Notes: generated from the letters alone by a model not told the origin. 64,000 bases of DNA from Leishmania mexicana MHOM/GT/2001/U1103 (GCF_000234665.1 NC_018309.1:238418-302417), one strand, 5' to 3'; shown: positions 1 through 12,300, counted from the first letter of the stretch. Numbers and translations are program-made.

Positions 1-798
1 CCCCTGCCCCCAGCGCAGCTAAAGCACTTCTTCACGCCTAACCCAGTGGTCATCGACGGTGCCTTGCTCACAAGGCTGATGCGGTGGGAGCGCCATGCGC
101 GACGCGAGCGCGTTTCGCAGGAGCAGGAAGCAAGGCGCGTGCTTCAGCGGCTCTACATTGTAGAGACCATACTGGTGTTGCGGGCCATGGGTACGGCGGC
201 GGCGATGCAGGAGCAAGAGGCGCCAGCGACGCCGACGTTGCCAACGAGTCAGGCCCTAGGCGGCCCTGCGACGGCACCCGTCAACGACAGAGGCGGCAAG
301 GGGAGCGTCACGGCCGCTGGCCGCCTGCTGAGCCTCGCCTCGGCCGAGGCGATGCCGTCGCCGTCCGCGCAGCAGGACAGCAACCGCAGTCGCAGTCCGC
401 TGGCTGCAACACGAAGCAGCGGAGACGCGAGCGAAGAGGAACACTCTGCGGCTGTCGGTGTCGTGTGTGGCGACGCCGCCGCCGCCGCCGCGGGTGCGCT
501 GCACGTGACGACGGCGTCACAAGGTGAGGGCAAGGGCACACAAAAGGAAGGCGTGCATGCAGCTGCTGCGCCGCTGCCAAAGCACGACACCACGGCGCGG
601 TCGCTTGCCGGGGATGCGTCGAAGATGCGAAGTGGTGTGGAAGTCGACACGGTGGAGCGCAATGCAGACGACAGCTCCTCTTCGTCGGCTTCGCCAGCGG
701 TGCTGGTGACACCATCGCCCCAGGCAGCTGTTGCCACGGAGGTTGGCGGCGAAGCGAAGCCGGCTACGGACCACGGCAGCGATGTTGATCTCGCAGAG

Positions 799-830
<32 letters not shown>

Positions 831-2421
831 TGCCTCATCAGCGCTGTCCTTTCACCTGGAGGACAGCCAAGAAGAAGCTGCCCTGCAGCACCCCGGCCCT
901 GGCGCTGACGGCACAGATGGGGACCATTACCCCGTGGTGGCGTCGGGCAGCTTAACCGCGGCCGTCCCCGCCGCTGCGTCGCCGCAAGCGGCCGAGGCGC
1001 GACCCTTGTCAATCGACAGAGGCAAGCCCATCACTGGCAGCGACCGTCACGGCACCCTTGACGATGTCGACGGCGCCGCCGGCACGGTGGACGACGCACC
1101 TGTTGGCAACGCTGCCGCAAGTCCACCCTCAACGGCGAAGCACACCAGTGCAGCGCCTCACCAATCTCCTCCGCCGGTGCCACCATCGTCTTCCGCCGTC
1201 TCCTCCGCATCGTCCTCACCATCCCGCAACCTGCACGTGGCCGCAGACATGGAAGCTGCGCGATCGGCGGCGCCTGTGCCAGAAGGCGAGGGAGCCGTCG
1301 CTGCATCGCACAACGCAGACGACACGGGTGCTAAGGACGTGGAAGCAGTGGCCCGTGACGCCGTCCAGAGCCCAGTCACGCCCGTCGAGGCGACAATCAG
1401 TACGGCCTTAGCATCGGCTGCTGCTGCAGAGGTGATACCGGAGTCTGAGCCACCAGTGAGCGCCGGAGACGACCCGAGGCGGGCGTCGGAGGGCCCACGA
1501 TCGTGGGAAAGAGAGAAACGGCGGCAGCAGCAGAAAATGGCCACCGCCACTACGCGCATCGCTGTGCCAGCCTCGCCCCGCCGCGTGCGCTTCTCCCTTC
1601 AACCGGAGGTAGTGAGCGGCGACGATGGCGCGGTCGATGAAGTTAGCGAAGCACCAAAGCAGACGTGCTGGGAGGGGCGAGAGACGTCGCATGCAGCCGG
1701 TGCACCGCAGGCAATGACGCCTGAGTCTGTGAAGCGCGTCGCCTCAGGGGCGGCGGCGGCGGCAGACAAGGATGACCTCTCTATCGATCTCTTGGAGAAG
1801 CTCAACGGTCTGGATGCGCTACTCCTCTACAACTTCCCAACCTACTTCACCACCGGCACCGATGAAGACGGCCTCCCCAGCGTCGTTATGCGTCCCCATC
1901 GCCACCCGCCGTCAGCCGCGCCCTCGGTGCAGCCGCTGTGGCGGCACTCACCTTTGGCGTCGACGCCGCTCGTCTCGCCTCGGCCGCTGCAGCCATATAG
2001 ATCGGCACCATCGCGGCACCTCTCGGAAAGCATGTCTCCACTAGCAGAGGGACGCGAGACACCACCGTCGCCCACAGCAAGCGCAGCAGCGGCAGACGCG
2101 TCGCCGTTCGATGCGTACGCGAGTGCCCTTCGTGGCCACCGCCCGCCGCCGCGGCTGCCGCCAGAGAGTCTAGCTTCGCAGCTGCGCCGCAAGTACAGTC
2201 TTCCCCAGCCGGTGCAGCACCGTCGCCACGATCACTCTGCAGAAGTCACGCTGGGCCTTCCCGCAACAGCAACACCGAGTGTAGCCGCGGCGGCCTCAGC
2301 ATCCCCGTCCGCATCTGTGTCGGGCTCATGGCCGTCGGCGGTGCCCGCGGCGGGACGTCCTTCCCCGCAGGAAGGCATCGACGCCTCTCACCTTGCGGTG
2401 CGGCGTTCAGTGTGGCTCTAA
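1..2421 (+). CDS. Hypothetical low-complexity protein, 5' end missing
   Basis: The frame is open from base 1 and ends at the TAA at 2419-2421, so the true start lies outside the window and about 806 residues are visible. The first 60 or so residues look like folded, helical sequence, including the segment HFFTPNPVVIDGALLTR followed by an Arg/Glu-rich helix. The rest is dominated by Ala, Ser, Pro and short Ser/Asn runs (around 800-840). Near 1579-1593 the sequence PRRVRFSLQ contains an RVxF-type motif, which in other proteins docks protein phosphatase 1; here that role is inference only. A second less repetitive patch, around 1770-1870, reads DLLEKLNGLDALLLYNFPTY. I do not recognise the family. 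Coding status is well supported by length, codon-like GC3 bias and the absence of stops; the function is unknown. Confidence 0.85.
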
Positions 2422-2759
2422 AGCAGGGGAGAGCACATCAAGCCGCCTTGACGCCTGTGTGTGCCTGCTTGTGTAGAGGCCCCGCCCTCCCCCCCCGTCC
2501 GTTCGTCCGTCGACTCACCCCCTTTTTCTCCCACTCACGAGGATTCGACGGATGGCGCTGCTGCACCGGTGCCGGGTCCGCAGCCGCTCAGTCGCTTTCC
2601 CCGGTCCTACGCCAGCCCCACCTGCCTATTGGAGCCGGTGCACACGGCACAAGATGCAAGACCGAGTCGTGCACGGGCTCCCTCGCCGTTTTGCTTGCCC
2701 TTCGCGCGCCCCTTCTTAGAAACACCGCCTGAGCGCACCCCCGTATCCACCGAGGCACG
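2422..2759. other. Spacer after the first gene
   Basis: This holds the 3' untranslated part of the first gene, with C-rich pyrimidine tracts at about 2484-2535 that could direct trans-splicing of whatever follows. It leads directly into a coding-like but frame-broken stretch starting near 2760. Nothing else is identifiable. Confidence 0.5.
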
Positions 2760-3341
2760 ATGGCCGATGACGTCGTCCCCGCTGTCTCCCGTGTGTCGCG
2801 GGTGCGCGCGCGGGTACCCGGCACCGCCTCCTGCCCCACCCACGCAGACGTACACGTCAGGAAGAGCCATCGCGACGTGTGCAGGTGGTGATGGCCCCAA
2901 CGCCCTCCCTCTGCACGCCTTCCTTGCGTCCATCGACGATGAGTTGGTGCAGTAGCAACGGCACCCGCGCAGCCTGCTGCTTCCGGATAACCCCCAAGGA
3001 GGAGCTGGCTGCGCACTTTACCGAGGCCTGCGAGGAGGGGGGAGGGCGGCACAGCCCGGCAACCTTGGCACCCTCACTGTCAGACGGGGACACCAAGAGC
3101 AGCTACGCCATCGCCTCCGGCAGCACCCAGACGCCCTTTTTCACCGCTGGGCTGCAGCAAGCAGCCGGTGCGCACGCCCCTGGACCTTGGCAACTGCTTT
3201 CTCACTCGTGACGTGCTCGGGAGCGCCGTCCCACTGCCGCGGCGATGGGCGTGCGCCGAGGCAGCGGCGAGGAGATCCTCCAGCTCGAGTCTGCGCGACA
3301 ACCCCGAGTATCAAAGCGGCGAAGTAGTGCGGAGGAGCTGA
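2760..3341 (+). pseudogene. Possible frame-broken (degenerate) gene
   Basis: Three overlapping frames on the + strand carry protein-like rather than microsatellite-like sequence. Frame of 2760: an ATG opens about 43 codons (MADDVVPAVSR...) and stops at 2889-2891. The next frame reads ...LPLHAFLASIDDELVQ up to the TAG at 2953-2955. The third reads ...CFRITPKEELAAHFTEACEE across roughly 2960-3211. The first frame then resumes with LDLGNCFLTRDVLGSAVPL around 3180 and ends at the TGA at 3339-3341. Each step is in the same direction (+1), as if single bases had been inserted or pairs deleted. Pyrimidine tracts just upstream (2484-2535) would suit an acceptor site. The pattern fits a decayed gene or a sequence with several assembly indels; it could also be chance open frames in GC-rich DNA. 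No family was recognised. Confidence 0.35.
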
Positions 3342-3772
3342 TGTGCGTGACCGTTGTGCGAGTGAAATAGGCGTGTGCAACCGGTGCCTCTGCCACGCAC
3401 GCACACACGTACAAGCCTCCCTCCCTCATGTGCGTCAGGTGGCGGCACCGTCGTCCCCCCCCCCCCACACACACACACGACCGGCTGTCCTTTTTACTGC
3501 CTTACATTGTGCTCAGTACCTGCTCCTCACACACGTGCGGCGTTCGTTAGGCGTCCGCTGCTGCTGGTCGTAGTCGTGGCCATTGAAGAAAGGGAGATGG
3601 CGGGCGTCTGGGGTCGCACCTTCACCGAAGTCGTGTTGGGCTTCTGCCTTTTTTTACCTGTTCACCTTTGGCTCTCCGACGCGCACCACGACCATCGCCG
3701 CCACGCTCATCATCCACCGTCCTCGCCGGTACTCCCCGCGCATGTCATTGGCCGTCCCGACGCACAGGCGCA

Positions 3773-3791
3773 TGTGTGTGTGTGTGTGTGT
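3773..3791 (+). repeat. (TG)n dinucleotide repeat
   Basis: An uninterrupted alternating T-G run of 19 bases lies in the spacer. Confidence 0.9.
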
Positions 3792-4130
3792 CACGTGTCC
3801 ACACGTTGCGAGCATCGGCGCCGCCAAAGCTCTCCTGCTGCAGCGATGATGATGGAGACATATAGAGGGAGGGATGGCGCACGCACGCACGCCCTGTCTG
3901 CCTGCCCGCCTGCCTTGTCTTCTCCACGCCCTTTTCTCCTTCTGCCTCTCCCTCGTACATTGTGACCTGCCGCCTCCTCTCTCACCATATTGGATGCGAG
4001 CTGCCCTCCTCCTCAGCCCCGCTGTGGCGTGTGCGTGCATGTTGTTTAACCACTCACAACCGACCTCGCCCCTCCCCCTCTGTCTTCGCCGTCGCTATCA
4101 CTGGCTGTCTCGCTGTCGCTGCCACAGAAT

Positions 4131-4183
4131 TTTTCTTCCCTCGCCCCTCCCCCTCCCCTCCTCTCCCACGGCGCGGCAACGAG
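4131..4183 (+). promoter_or_regulatory. Putative spliced-leader acceptor for sideroflexin
   Basis: A pyrimidine tract at 4131-4168 is followed by the first AG at 4182-4183, 61 bases before the ATG at 4244. This arrangement is the trypanosomatid trans-splice signal. It argues against the in-frame open extension upstream of 4131 being translated. Confidence 0.6.
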
Positions 4184-4243
4184 CTACGGAGGACGGTGAC
4201 AGACAGCTCCAGCGCAAAGGCATGTGTGTACGGTCTCCTCAGC

Positions 4244-5284
4244 ATGAAGCAGCTCAGCCCAGGCGCCACCCTCGGGGAGGTGCCAAACTTCCCGCAGGAC
4301 TTGCAGCCGGACCAGTCGACGTACAAGGGCCGCTTCCTTCGCTTTCTCTCCATGACGGACCCTCGCACCCTCCTCACGTCGCCGACGCGGCTGGCGCTGA
4401 GCGAGGCGCTGCTCGAGCGTGTCGACCGCCGTGAGGAGGGCTGGGCCACAGTGAAGGTGGCCGACTACCTTGACGCGCGGCAGCGGGTGCAGTGCATCGT
4501 CCACCCCGAGTCGGGGAAGCCCATCCTTATGCCGTTCCGGTTCTCCATGTTCGTGCCGATGAACTTCATCAACCTATGTGGTATGCTGGCGCCATCGCAG
4601 CAGACCCCCGCGCGGGCCATGTTCTGGCAGTTCTCGAATCAGACGTACAACGTCGGCTTCAACTACTGCAACGGCAGCGGCAAGGACGGGCTGCCGCTGC
4701 ATGAGCTCGCCATAAGCTACGTCGTGGCCACATGCACCGCGTGTGGCACCTCGTACCAGCTCAGTAAGGTCGCCTCCGCTGTCTCGGCGTCCACGTCGTC
4801 GGCGGCACTGCTCCTGCAGCTGATGATCCCGTACACCGCCGTGGCGTGTGCAAACATTGCGAACCTTGGGGTCATTCGGTTCCGCGATGTGCTGCGCGGC
4901 ATTGCCGTGCAAGACCCGGAGACGGGTAAAGACCTGAACGACGGCAAGCCGTCGGCCATGGCCGGCCGCCTCGCTGTGGCGCAGGTAGCGCTCAGCCGCG
5001 TCATGATCCCTGTGCCGCTGATGCTGCTGCCGCCGGTTTTCATGAACGCTCTCTTCCACCCGACAAAGGGCGTCCGCTTCTTCGCGCAGCGCCGCGTGCA
5101 GCTCTTTCTACCGGTGAACGTGCTGACGCTGGTCAGTGTGCTGTGCGTCGCACTGCCGATGAGCATCGCCGTGTTCCCGCAGAAGACGGTGGTGCCCGTG
5201 AGCTGGCTGGAGGCGTCCTTCCAGGGGCAGACGAACGCCGCCGGCCACGCCATCACGCATGTCGAGTTCAACAAAGGCCTCTAG
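4244..5284 (+). CDS. Sideroflexin (SFXN/tricarboxylate carrier family)
   Basis: A 346-residue protein, close to the usual 320-340 residues of sideroflexins, which are multi-span mitochondrial inner-membrane carriers; animal SFXN1 imports serine for one-carbon metabolism. The family signatures are in order: DQSTYKGR at residues 23-30, TDPRTLL near 37-43, HPESGK at 87-92 followed by PFRFSMFVPMN, then WQFSNQTYNVGFNYCN in place of the usual WQWxNQSxNAxxNYxN. Several hydrophobic helices follow, ending in VPVSWLEASFQG. The open frame continues upstream to 3962, but that part is a low-complexity translation lying before the pyrimidine tract and acceptor AG, so the ATG at 4244 (MKQLSPGATLG) was chosen. 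Family assignment is firm. The transported substrate in trypanosomatids cannot be read from the sequence. Confidence 0.93.
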   Translation: MKQLSPGATLGEVPNFPQDLQPDQSTYKGRFLRFLSMTDPRTLLTSPTRLALSEALLERVDRREEGWATVKVADYLDARQRVQCIVHPESGKPILMPFRFSMFVPMNFINLCGMLAPSQQTPARAMFWQFSNQTYNVGFNYCNGSGKDGLPLHELAISYVVATCTACGTSYQLSKVASAVSASTSSAALLLQLMIPYTAVACANIANLGVIRFRDVLRGIAVQDPETGKDLNDGKPSAMAGRLAVAQVALSRVMIPVPLMLLPPVFMNALFHPTKGVRFFAQRRVQLFLPVNVLTLVSVLCVALPMSIAVFPQKTVVPVSWLEASFQGQTNAAGHAITHVEFNKGL

Positions 5285-6085
5285 CGCCGCACCGCCCATT
5301 CTCGGGTTTGGGGGAGGGGGCAGGGAGAGGCGAGAGATGGAACGGGCAGCACACGTCAGGGACGGCGAGTAGCACGCGGCGGTGCCGGGAGAGGCATGCG
5401 CCGCGGTCACGCCCTCTCTCCGTGCTTAGCTTCTGTGTGTGCATGTGTGTGGCTCATTGCGGGCGCCGCCGCTGTTGTATATCTCGAACACGAAGCTCTA
5501 CTTCAACGCCTCCCTCCATCTCCGCGCTTCGCTCCGTCGAGTCCGCTTGCAAGCGTGCTCTCATTGGCTCTACCGCCGCCCCGCCCACCTCCCCCATTTG
5601 AATCCCTGCGTCCACTCGTGTGCATGTATGCGTGTGCTTCAGAGCCGGCGCGCGATGTCGCGCATCGTTTTCCTTGCATCCTTCCCGCCAGCAGCAGCAG
5701 CAGCAGTATCGGCGACGACAACTAGGGAGTACGCCAGCATCCACTGCTTGGTGTATCGACGCCTGGCCCGCTGATGCGTGTCGAGCCACCGCAGCGGACA
5801 AGGCGTGTGTCCGCCGCGGTGGGGCGGACTGTCCGTGACGCGTCCCCGCGACCTCACCTCACCCCTGGCACGCCTCTCCCCTTCACCCGCCTGCGCGTTT
5901 GTGTGCGCGACTCAGGTGTGTACACGGCATGCATGTGCGCGCACCACCGCCACGACAGCAACACAACCACCACCGCTCTTCCTGAGCAGGCCGCAACACA
6001 CGTCCCACCCGTACGTACATCGATGGGCGACCGCAGAGACAGTCATCCGTATCAAGGCAGTCCTCAACGTGCGCTTGCCGCTGCT

Positions 6086-6092
<7 letters not shown>

Positions 6093-6116
<24 letters not shown>
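6093..6116 (+). repeat. (GT)n dinucleotide repeat
   Basis: A perfect G-T alternation of 24 bases in the spacer, immediately upstream of the pyrimidine tract used by the next gene. Confidence 0.9.
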
Positions 6117-6137
6117 CGGTCTCACGCTGTGCTCTAT

Positions 6138-6198
6138 CCCCCCCCCTCCCCCTCCCTCCCTCTCCTTCGACCACCCCTCCCCCTCCCCCTCTTGCAAG
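6138..6198 (+). promoter_or_regulatory. Putative spliced-leader acceptor for the STPGR gene
   Basis: A pyrimidine tract of about 55 bases, broken only by a GACCA, ends with the first AG at 6197-6198. This would give a 5' UTR of about 142 bases before the ATG at 6341. Confidence 0.6.
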
Positions 6199-6340
6199 CA
6201 CGTGAGACACGCGCAGGCACTTATAGACAGAAAGCGAAGGGTCACCGCAGCCGACATCTGAACGCCATCGCCCAGGAAGAGTGACCTTTATCAAGGCCCT
6301 CCCCCCTCCTCCACACCCACACACACACACACACCACACG

Positions 6341-9300
6341 ATGCCGTCCTCCCCCTCTTACGCGGCGTACCTACGTGAGGTGGCGATGGAGGTGAACGCC
6401 ACGATCGCCCCGGGCGCCCTCACGACATGCCCCACTACATCCACTGCTGCGGTCATGGCTGCCCACACGACCGTGACGGTGCCGCCGTCGCGGTTATCGA
6501 GGTCTAGACGCCAGAGGGCTTGCTACGCCGACCACGACCACACCAGCGGTAGCGCCAACACCAGCCGCAGCAGCGCTCCTCACACGACGGACCCGTATGG
6601 GGACCCCTACGCGTACGACTACGTGCAGGTGCCGGCGATGGGAACCCTCAGCAGCGCCGGCGCGGTGCAGCTCTATCAAGGCTGGCGGCGGCAGCAGCAG
6701 AAGCGGCAGCGGCGCGCGGAGGCCCACACCCCGCGCAGCTCCCACAGCGCACGCGCAGCTGCGGTGCATCCGTCCTCGTTCTCGCACGCCACCAGCCACC
6801 TCACCGCAGGCACAGCCAAGCAGAACTGCGAGCGCGACGTCGACGTGGACGCCATGCTGCGCTCTTTCCAACGCCTGTACGCGGTGATGCACGATGAGGG
6901 CAGTCGTCAAGGCCACGATGCCGTCGCCACAGAAAGGGTCGCTCGCGCCTCACACTCCGTCCCCTGCTCGCCGCAGCGGCGAACCTGCACCTCCCCCACG
7001 CGCTCACAGCAGCGCCATGTGCACACCGCGTCTCAGCAGACATTGCACGGCGCCGCTGCTGCCATCCGCGTCCCCCTCATGGACTTTGGCAGCGACAGCA
7101 TCATCATCATCGACGACGACGACGGCCGCCGCTATGGCTCCGGCACGAAGTTGGTGACGGCAGACAAGAAGTCCGTGAAGACCCACAAGAGCCCGCGACC
7201 TACGGCGGGGTCGGCAGCGGCCAGTGTGAAGGTCGTGTCGCCTGCGCTTACCAGCACAGACACCTCCGCGATCACCTCCAGCCCCTCGAAGCCTTCCACC
7301 TCGACCTCGCGGTCATGCTCGCAGCCACGGCAGCCTCAGGCTCAGCGATACCAGTGCCCCAACTGCTGTCGCCGATGCAGCTCGTGTGACTGCGTCGGCC
7401 TACCGCGTCAGGTGAACGCTCATGAGCATCGCTCTCGCGGCGCGGTGGCCGGTGCCGCTCATGGCAGGTATCACGCGCGCTCCCCCTCGCCGGCGCGCGT
7501 TCGCTGGGTGTCGTCCGCCGATGGTGCCGCCGCGAAGAAGAACGGCGCACCAGCGGTATCGAAGACGGCAACTGTGGACTCCCTGCGCCTGCAGTGGCCG
7601 GGTCAGCTACGTGCGACACCCTCTCGACGCCCGTCGCCAGAGCAGCTGTCCTCACCAGAGGTACAGTGCCGCTCTACCCGACGTGCGCGTCACAGAAGCG
7701 GGCAGCAGTCGCCCACCCACGGCAGGCATCACTGCCGTCATGATCGACGTGTTGACCGCAGTTGCGGTGCGCACCGCAGAGGAAAGTCGACCTCTGCGGA
7801 CGCGGTGGCCGCTGTGTCGTCTACACGCGGCCGCGTGGATCACGGGAAGGGCGAAGCGGTTCTCCGCGACATCGCCACGCGCACGTGCACGTGCTACTGG
7901 GCTGAGTTCTCCGGCTTTACAATGGCGGTGAACCCCGCCTCGCATGCCGCTGACTGCCCATACCAAGCGCACGAGGCCCTCTACGCCGAGGTAATGCTGG
8001 AGAGCAAGACCGACGACGGCGGCAGCGGCTCTGCCAGCACCTCCTCTCACAGTCGATGCTCCTCCTCTGCCTCCTTGCACGGCCGCGGCGACAGGTTTGA
8101 CAAGCGAAGCTGCTCGAGGCATTACCGGCCGGAATACGCCGCCGGCGCGGCGGACGCCTCGGCGCGACAGCGGCGCGCGGGGCAGCTCAGGATGGCACTG
8201 GATGACCCCGAGGCCAAGCGCACGCGCGGCCGCGCCGCCATCATGGGCTCCACGAAGCGGCGGACGTACATAGAGAGGATCATGGACGCTGCCCGCGATG
8301 CTCCGTCGCCACAGCCGCCACGCTCTGGTGGCCGCCGCAGCAAGGCAAACGCCACGGAAACTTCATTGGCGGCGAAGCAGGACGCGGAGGTCACTGCAGC
8401 GGCAGCGCCACTGCCCTCCTCCCCAACGGCGGAGGCCAGCCTACTGAGTGGGGAAGCACCACCAAAGCTCGAAGATGAGCAGCCGCCGCAGCTGCCCTCA
8501 AATCGGTCATCCTCAGAGAATGGTGCAGCGGCGCCAGCTTCCGACGAAGGCGCAACCGCACCCCCCGCTGCCGCCGAGGACAAGGATGGTGCGCCAGCTG
8601 TGGAAGACCAGCACGACGAGGCCGGCCGGAGCAGCAGAGGGGAGAAGCAGCCGTTGCCCAACGATGAGAGCGCCTTGCGAGCCCTCTCCCGCCCGCGCCG
8701 CCGCCCCGCCGTCGGGGTGCCAGGCCCCGGATCCTACCACGTGGATCTCGCCTACGCGGCCAGCTCCGCAGCGCACGGAATTCGCGGTGCCGCGATCCCG
8801 AAGTCGGCCCGTATGCCCGCCGTCAAGTCCGTCACCCCAGGCCCAGGCGCCTACGACGTGTACAAGCGTGAAGAACGCAAGGCCTTCACAGCGGAGCCCG
8901 TCGCTGCTGGCGGTGCGGCGGCGACCACCGCCGCCGATGGGGACGCTACGGACGGCAAGGATGCAGACACCGCTCCAACCACGGGAAAGCATGTGATCGG
9001 CAAAGGCGTCGTCTTCGCCAGCACCGGTGCTCGACAGCTACAGCTGCGGTACGGCGATGCCTACGTGCACACCTCGACCTGGGCGAAGCGCGCGGCTGCC
9101 GTGCCGGGGCCTGGTGCCTACAATATCGTCGACGGCGACCGCTACGACCAGAGCAAGCAGCTCGGTGCGGCACGGACAGGCCACCAGTTTTCCAAGTCCG
9201 CTGACGGGGCGCACTTTTCTGTTGTGTCCACCGCCGCCGCAGCAGCAGCAGTAGCGTCCCTGCGCGCCTCACTTGTCGTGCCGTGGCGCGACTGGGCCGG

Positions 9301-12300
9301 TGGCGCGTACATCGGCACGACCACATCCAACTTCGTGGCGCACCCGTCCCTGGCCGGTGGTGATCGGCGCACTATTGGGCAGACGGTCGCTGCAGACCCA
9401 TGCACAGACCGCTGCGGCAACACGTCAGCTGCTGTAGCGGCGGCTGCAGCCGCCGCCGACGGCAGTGTGTGGAGGGGTGTCGGCAGCGGCGTAGCTCTGC
9501 GTCTGACCAGCCAGCGCTTCCCTGTGAAGGCGGCAGGCGCACCCGCGGCTGCCGTGGTCGAGGGGCACAACTCGAAGACCGGCCGCACCGGAAACGCGGA
9601 AGGCGCCGCTCCGCCACCCGGAGAACCCAGCCCGGCCACGTACGATTTGGAGCGCGCGCTGCGGTGGGTGCAACGTCGCGCGCCAGAGGTGTCTATGACA
9701 TTCCGCCACGACCGCGGTCCGCGAGGACCGCTCCGCTCCGCTGCGGGAGCCGCCGATGACGGCACCCTTGCCAGCGCAGTCGGCGGCGGTGCAGCGCGAA
9801 TGGCGGTATCACCTTTATCGCACCTCCTCAGCGACGACGTCGGCTTCGGCCCTGGACCTGCCACGTACGACGTGTGCGGCGGCGAGGTGTGGCGCATGCG
9901 CCGCAGTCCGCAGTGGTCCTTTGGCACTGCAGCGCGATACGCGCCGAGCGCGGCAGTGCCAGTGAGCGCACCCGGGGAGGGCGCAAAAGACGTGAATGGC
10001 CGGGCCCTGCACGCCGTCGACCACCCTGGCCCTGGCGCCTACGATACGGAGGCCGGTTATCGCGCACTGCAGCGCTCCGTGGCGAGCGCACTCATCCCCA
10101 CCGCGCCGCGGCTCCCTGTCGGCGACAGCAACCGTGCCGGTGTCCAGGGCACCGCAGTCACGGCTGGCGACACGGATAATGGCGCGCGTGCGGGCCCAGG
10201 AGCCTACGATGTGGAGAGCGGCTATAGGGTGGTGCGCGAGAGCGTCAAGGGTGGAGTTATACCGCGTGCCGGGGCAGATGCGCGGGCCAAGGTCGACGAC
10301 GAAGAGGCGCAGGACGGTGGACCGGGCCCTGGTGCGTACACTCTGCCGGCTCTGCCGCAGAGCGGTCCCACCGCGTACCTCGGCATGAGCGCGCCGCGCT
10401 TCCCGTATGAGCAGACCCTGGCGGCCACGGAGGGCAATGGTGGAGGGCACGGAGCAGCAGCAGCCAACGGACACCCGCCCCACCCCAACACCAGCCTCTT
10501 CCTTGCCCATCTAGCCACCCCCGGCCCTGGCGACTATGACGTCGACGCCGCCACGAGCCTCGTGAACCGCCCGGGCGCAATCATCGGCCGCGCCACGCGA
10601 GCCTCGCTGCTCGTGCCGACTGGGGTGACCCCCGCGAATGTGGGTCCTGGCAGCTACATGCTGCCCGCACTGCCGGCTGGCCGAGGGGCCGTGATGTCCA
10701 CCGCGCGTGCTGTTGCCACCGCCGAAAGGGGCGACGCGGCAGAGCGGCCAGGTCCGGGACTCTACGACCCCGTGGACATGCATGCGTCGTCGACGCGCAC
10801 CTTCTCGCTTGCTCGCACGAGCGCGCGCTTCCCCGATAGCGACGCACACGCTGCCGACGCTCCGGGCCCTGGTGCGTACGAGGTGGTGGACCTCAGCCCA
10901 CCCGGGCGGAGCGCGGTGATGGGCTCTGCAGTGGCACGTCCGGATCTGGAGTGGAAGGAGGGCAACGGCGACGGCACTGGTGCCTACAGCCCTCAGTTCG
11001 CTCAAGTCGAGAAAAGCGCGCCGCGGGTGGTGCTGGCACGCGCCCCTGCAGGACGAGGCGCCCCCTACTACTACGCGGGCGGTGACGCGTCGATGCCGTC
11101 CCACGAACACCGCGCCGGTGCCGGTTCCGAGCTGGGTCCGGGGCAGTACGACCCACAGTACCCGTCCGACGTAGTGCAGGCAGAACGCGGCTACACCTTC
11201 GGCTCTGCCCCTCGCGCCACCGCCGTGGCAAGCGCGGTGGATGGGCCGGGGCCTGGTGCCTACGAAGTGCGGATGACGCGGGACGGTCGATTGGTGAACG
11301 GCGGCGACGGCAGTGGCGCGACGCGCATTGGCACTGCGCCGCGGTTGGGAGAGGAGGGCGCGTCAGCGACGATGTCCGCAAGCCCGGGACCCGGAGCGTA
11401 CATGCCGGAGGCGTACACCGACATGGGTGCCGGCTGTGGCGGCGGAGCGCTCTCTCTGGCGGTCCGCATTGGAACAGCTCCCCGGATCGTGGGTGGCGAC
11501 GACGCACGTGTGGCGATGGACGTCCCGGGCCCCGGGGCGTACGACCCGAATGACGCCGCGATTCGCCCAGCGCGGTCGGTGCACCGCTTTGGGACAGCGG
11601 CCCGCCTAGCCAACGAGGTTGAAGAGGCCGCCGAGGCGGACGGCGTGGGTCCTGGCGCCTATGATGTCGAGGCGGGCCTGGCGCACTGCTCACAGGGGCC
11701 GACCGCCGCCGCCTACAGCTTTCCACGGGCTGGCGGCAGTGGTGGTTATAGTGGCAACCTGGGTGTGGGGAATGCAGCAGCTGGCGGGATAGCGGAGTCT
11801 CCGGGCCCCGGAGCGTACAGCGTGGAGGCCGCCTACCGAGCCACGCTGCCCCGCCCCGCCATCGCTATCCTCTCTGGTGGGGCGAGCGGCGTCAAGGGCT
11901 TTCGCGGCAACGACGAAGGCGAAGCATCCTCCCCAGGACCTGGAGCGTACCATCTGCCACCTTTCTTTCCTGAAGGCCCGCAGTGGGGGTTCGGCACCTC
12001 GATGAGGAGTGCAGCAGCAGACGTGGCGGATGGATCATCAACCCTCGCGACCGCCTCGCCGGGCCCAGGCGAGTACGTCGTACCGGCTCCTGCGCCGCTG
12101 CATAGCGGCGCCTCGTTCTCAAAGGCAGAGACAGCGTCGCCCGTCGGCGACGCCACCTCGCCGGGGCCTGGGACATACAACGTGGTGGATGCTGCGGTGC
12201 GACCATCCGCGCCTGGGGTGCGCTTCGGGACCGCAGCGCGGCACGCCTGCACTGGCGTGTCTGCCGGCGACGTCGACACTGCGGCGGTCGGCGTTCACGA

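Larger units (their letters stand above)
3342..4243. other. Spacer upstream of sideroflexin
   Basis: This is low-complexity intergenic DNA: C-runs and CA repeats near 3460-3480, a (TG)n run at 3773-3791, and a long pyrimidine-rich stretch from about 3890 to 4166. Open frames here are Cys/His/Pro-rich translations of those repeats and are not credible genes. It probably contains the polyadenylation region of the upstream transcript and the splice acceptor for sideroflexin. Confidence 0.6.
5285..6340. other. Spacer between sideroflexin and the STPGR gene
   Basis: About 1 kb with no credible gene. It contains a purine-rich patch just after the sideroflexin stop, short CAG repeats near 5690-5707, a (GT)n run at 6093-6116, a strong pyrimidine tract at 6138-6193 and a (CA)n run near 6318-6338 directly before the next ATG. 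Confidence 0.6.

Noticed and set aside
3962..4243. In-frame N-terminal extension of sideroflexin
   Set aside because: It lies mostly upstream of the pyrimidine tract and acceptor AG and has no similarity to sideroflexin N termini; it opens with a non-ATG codon.
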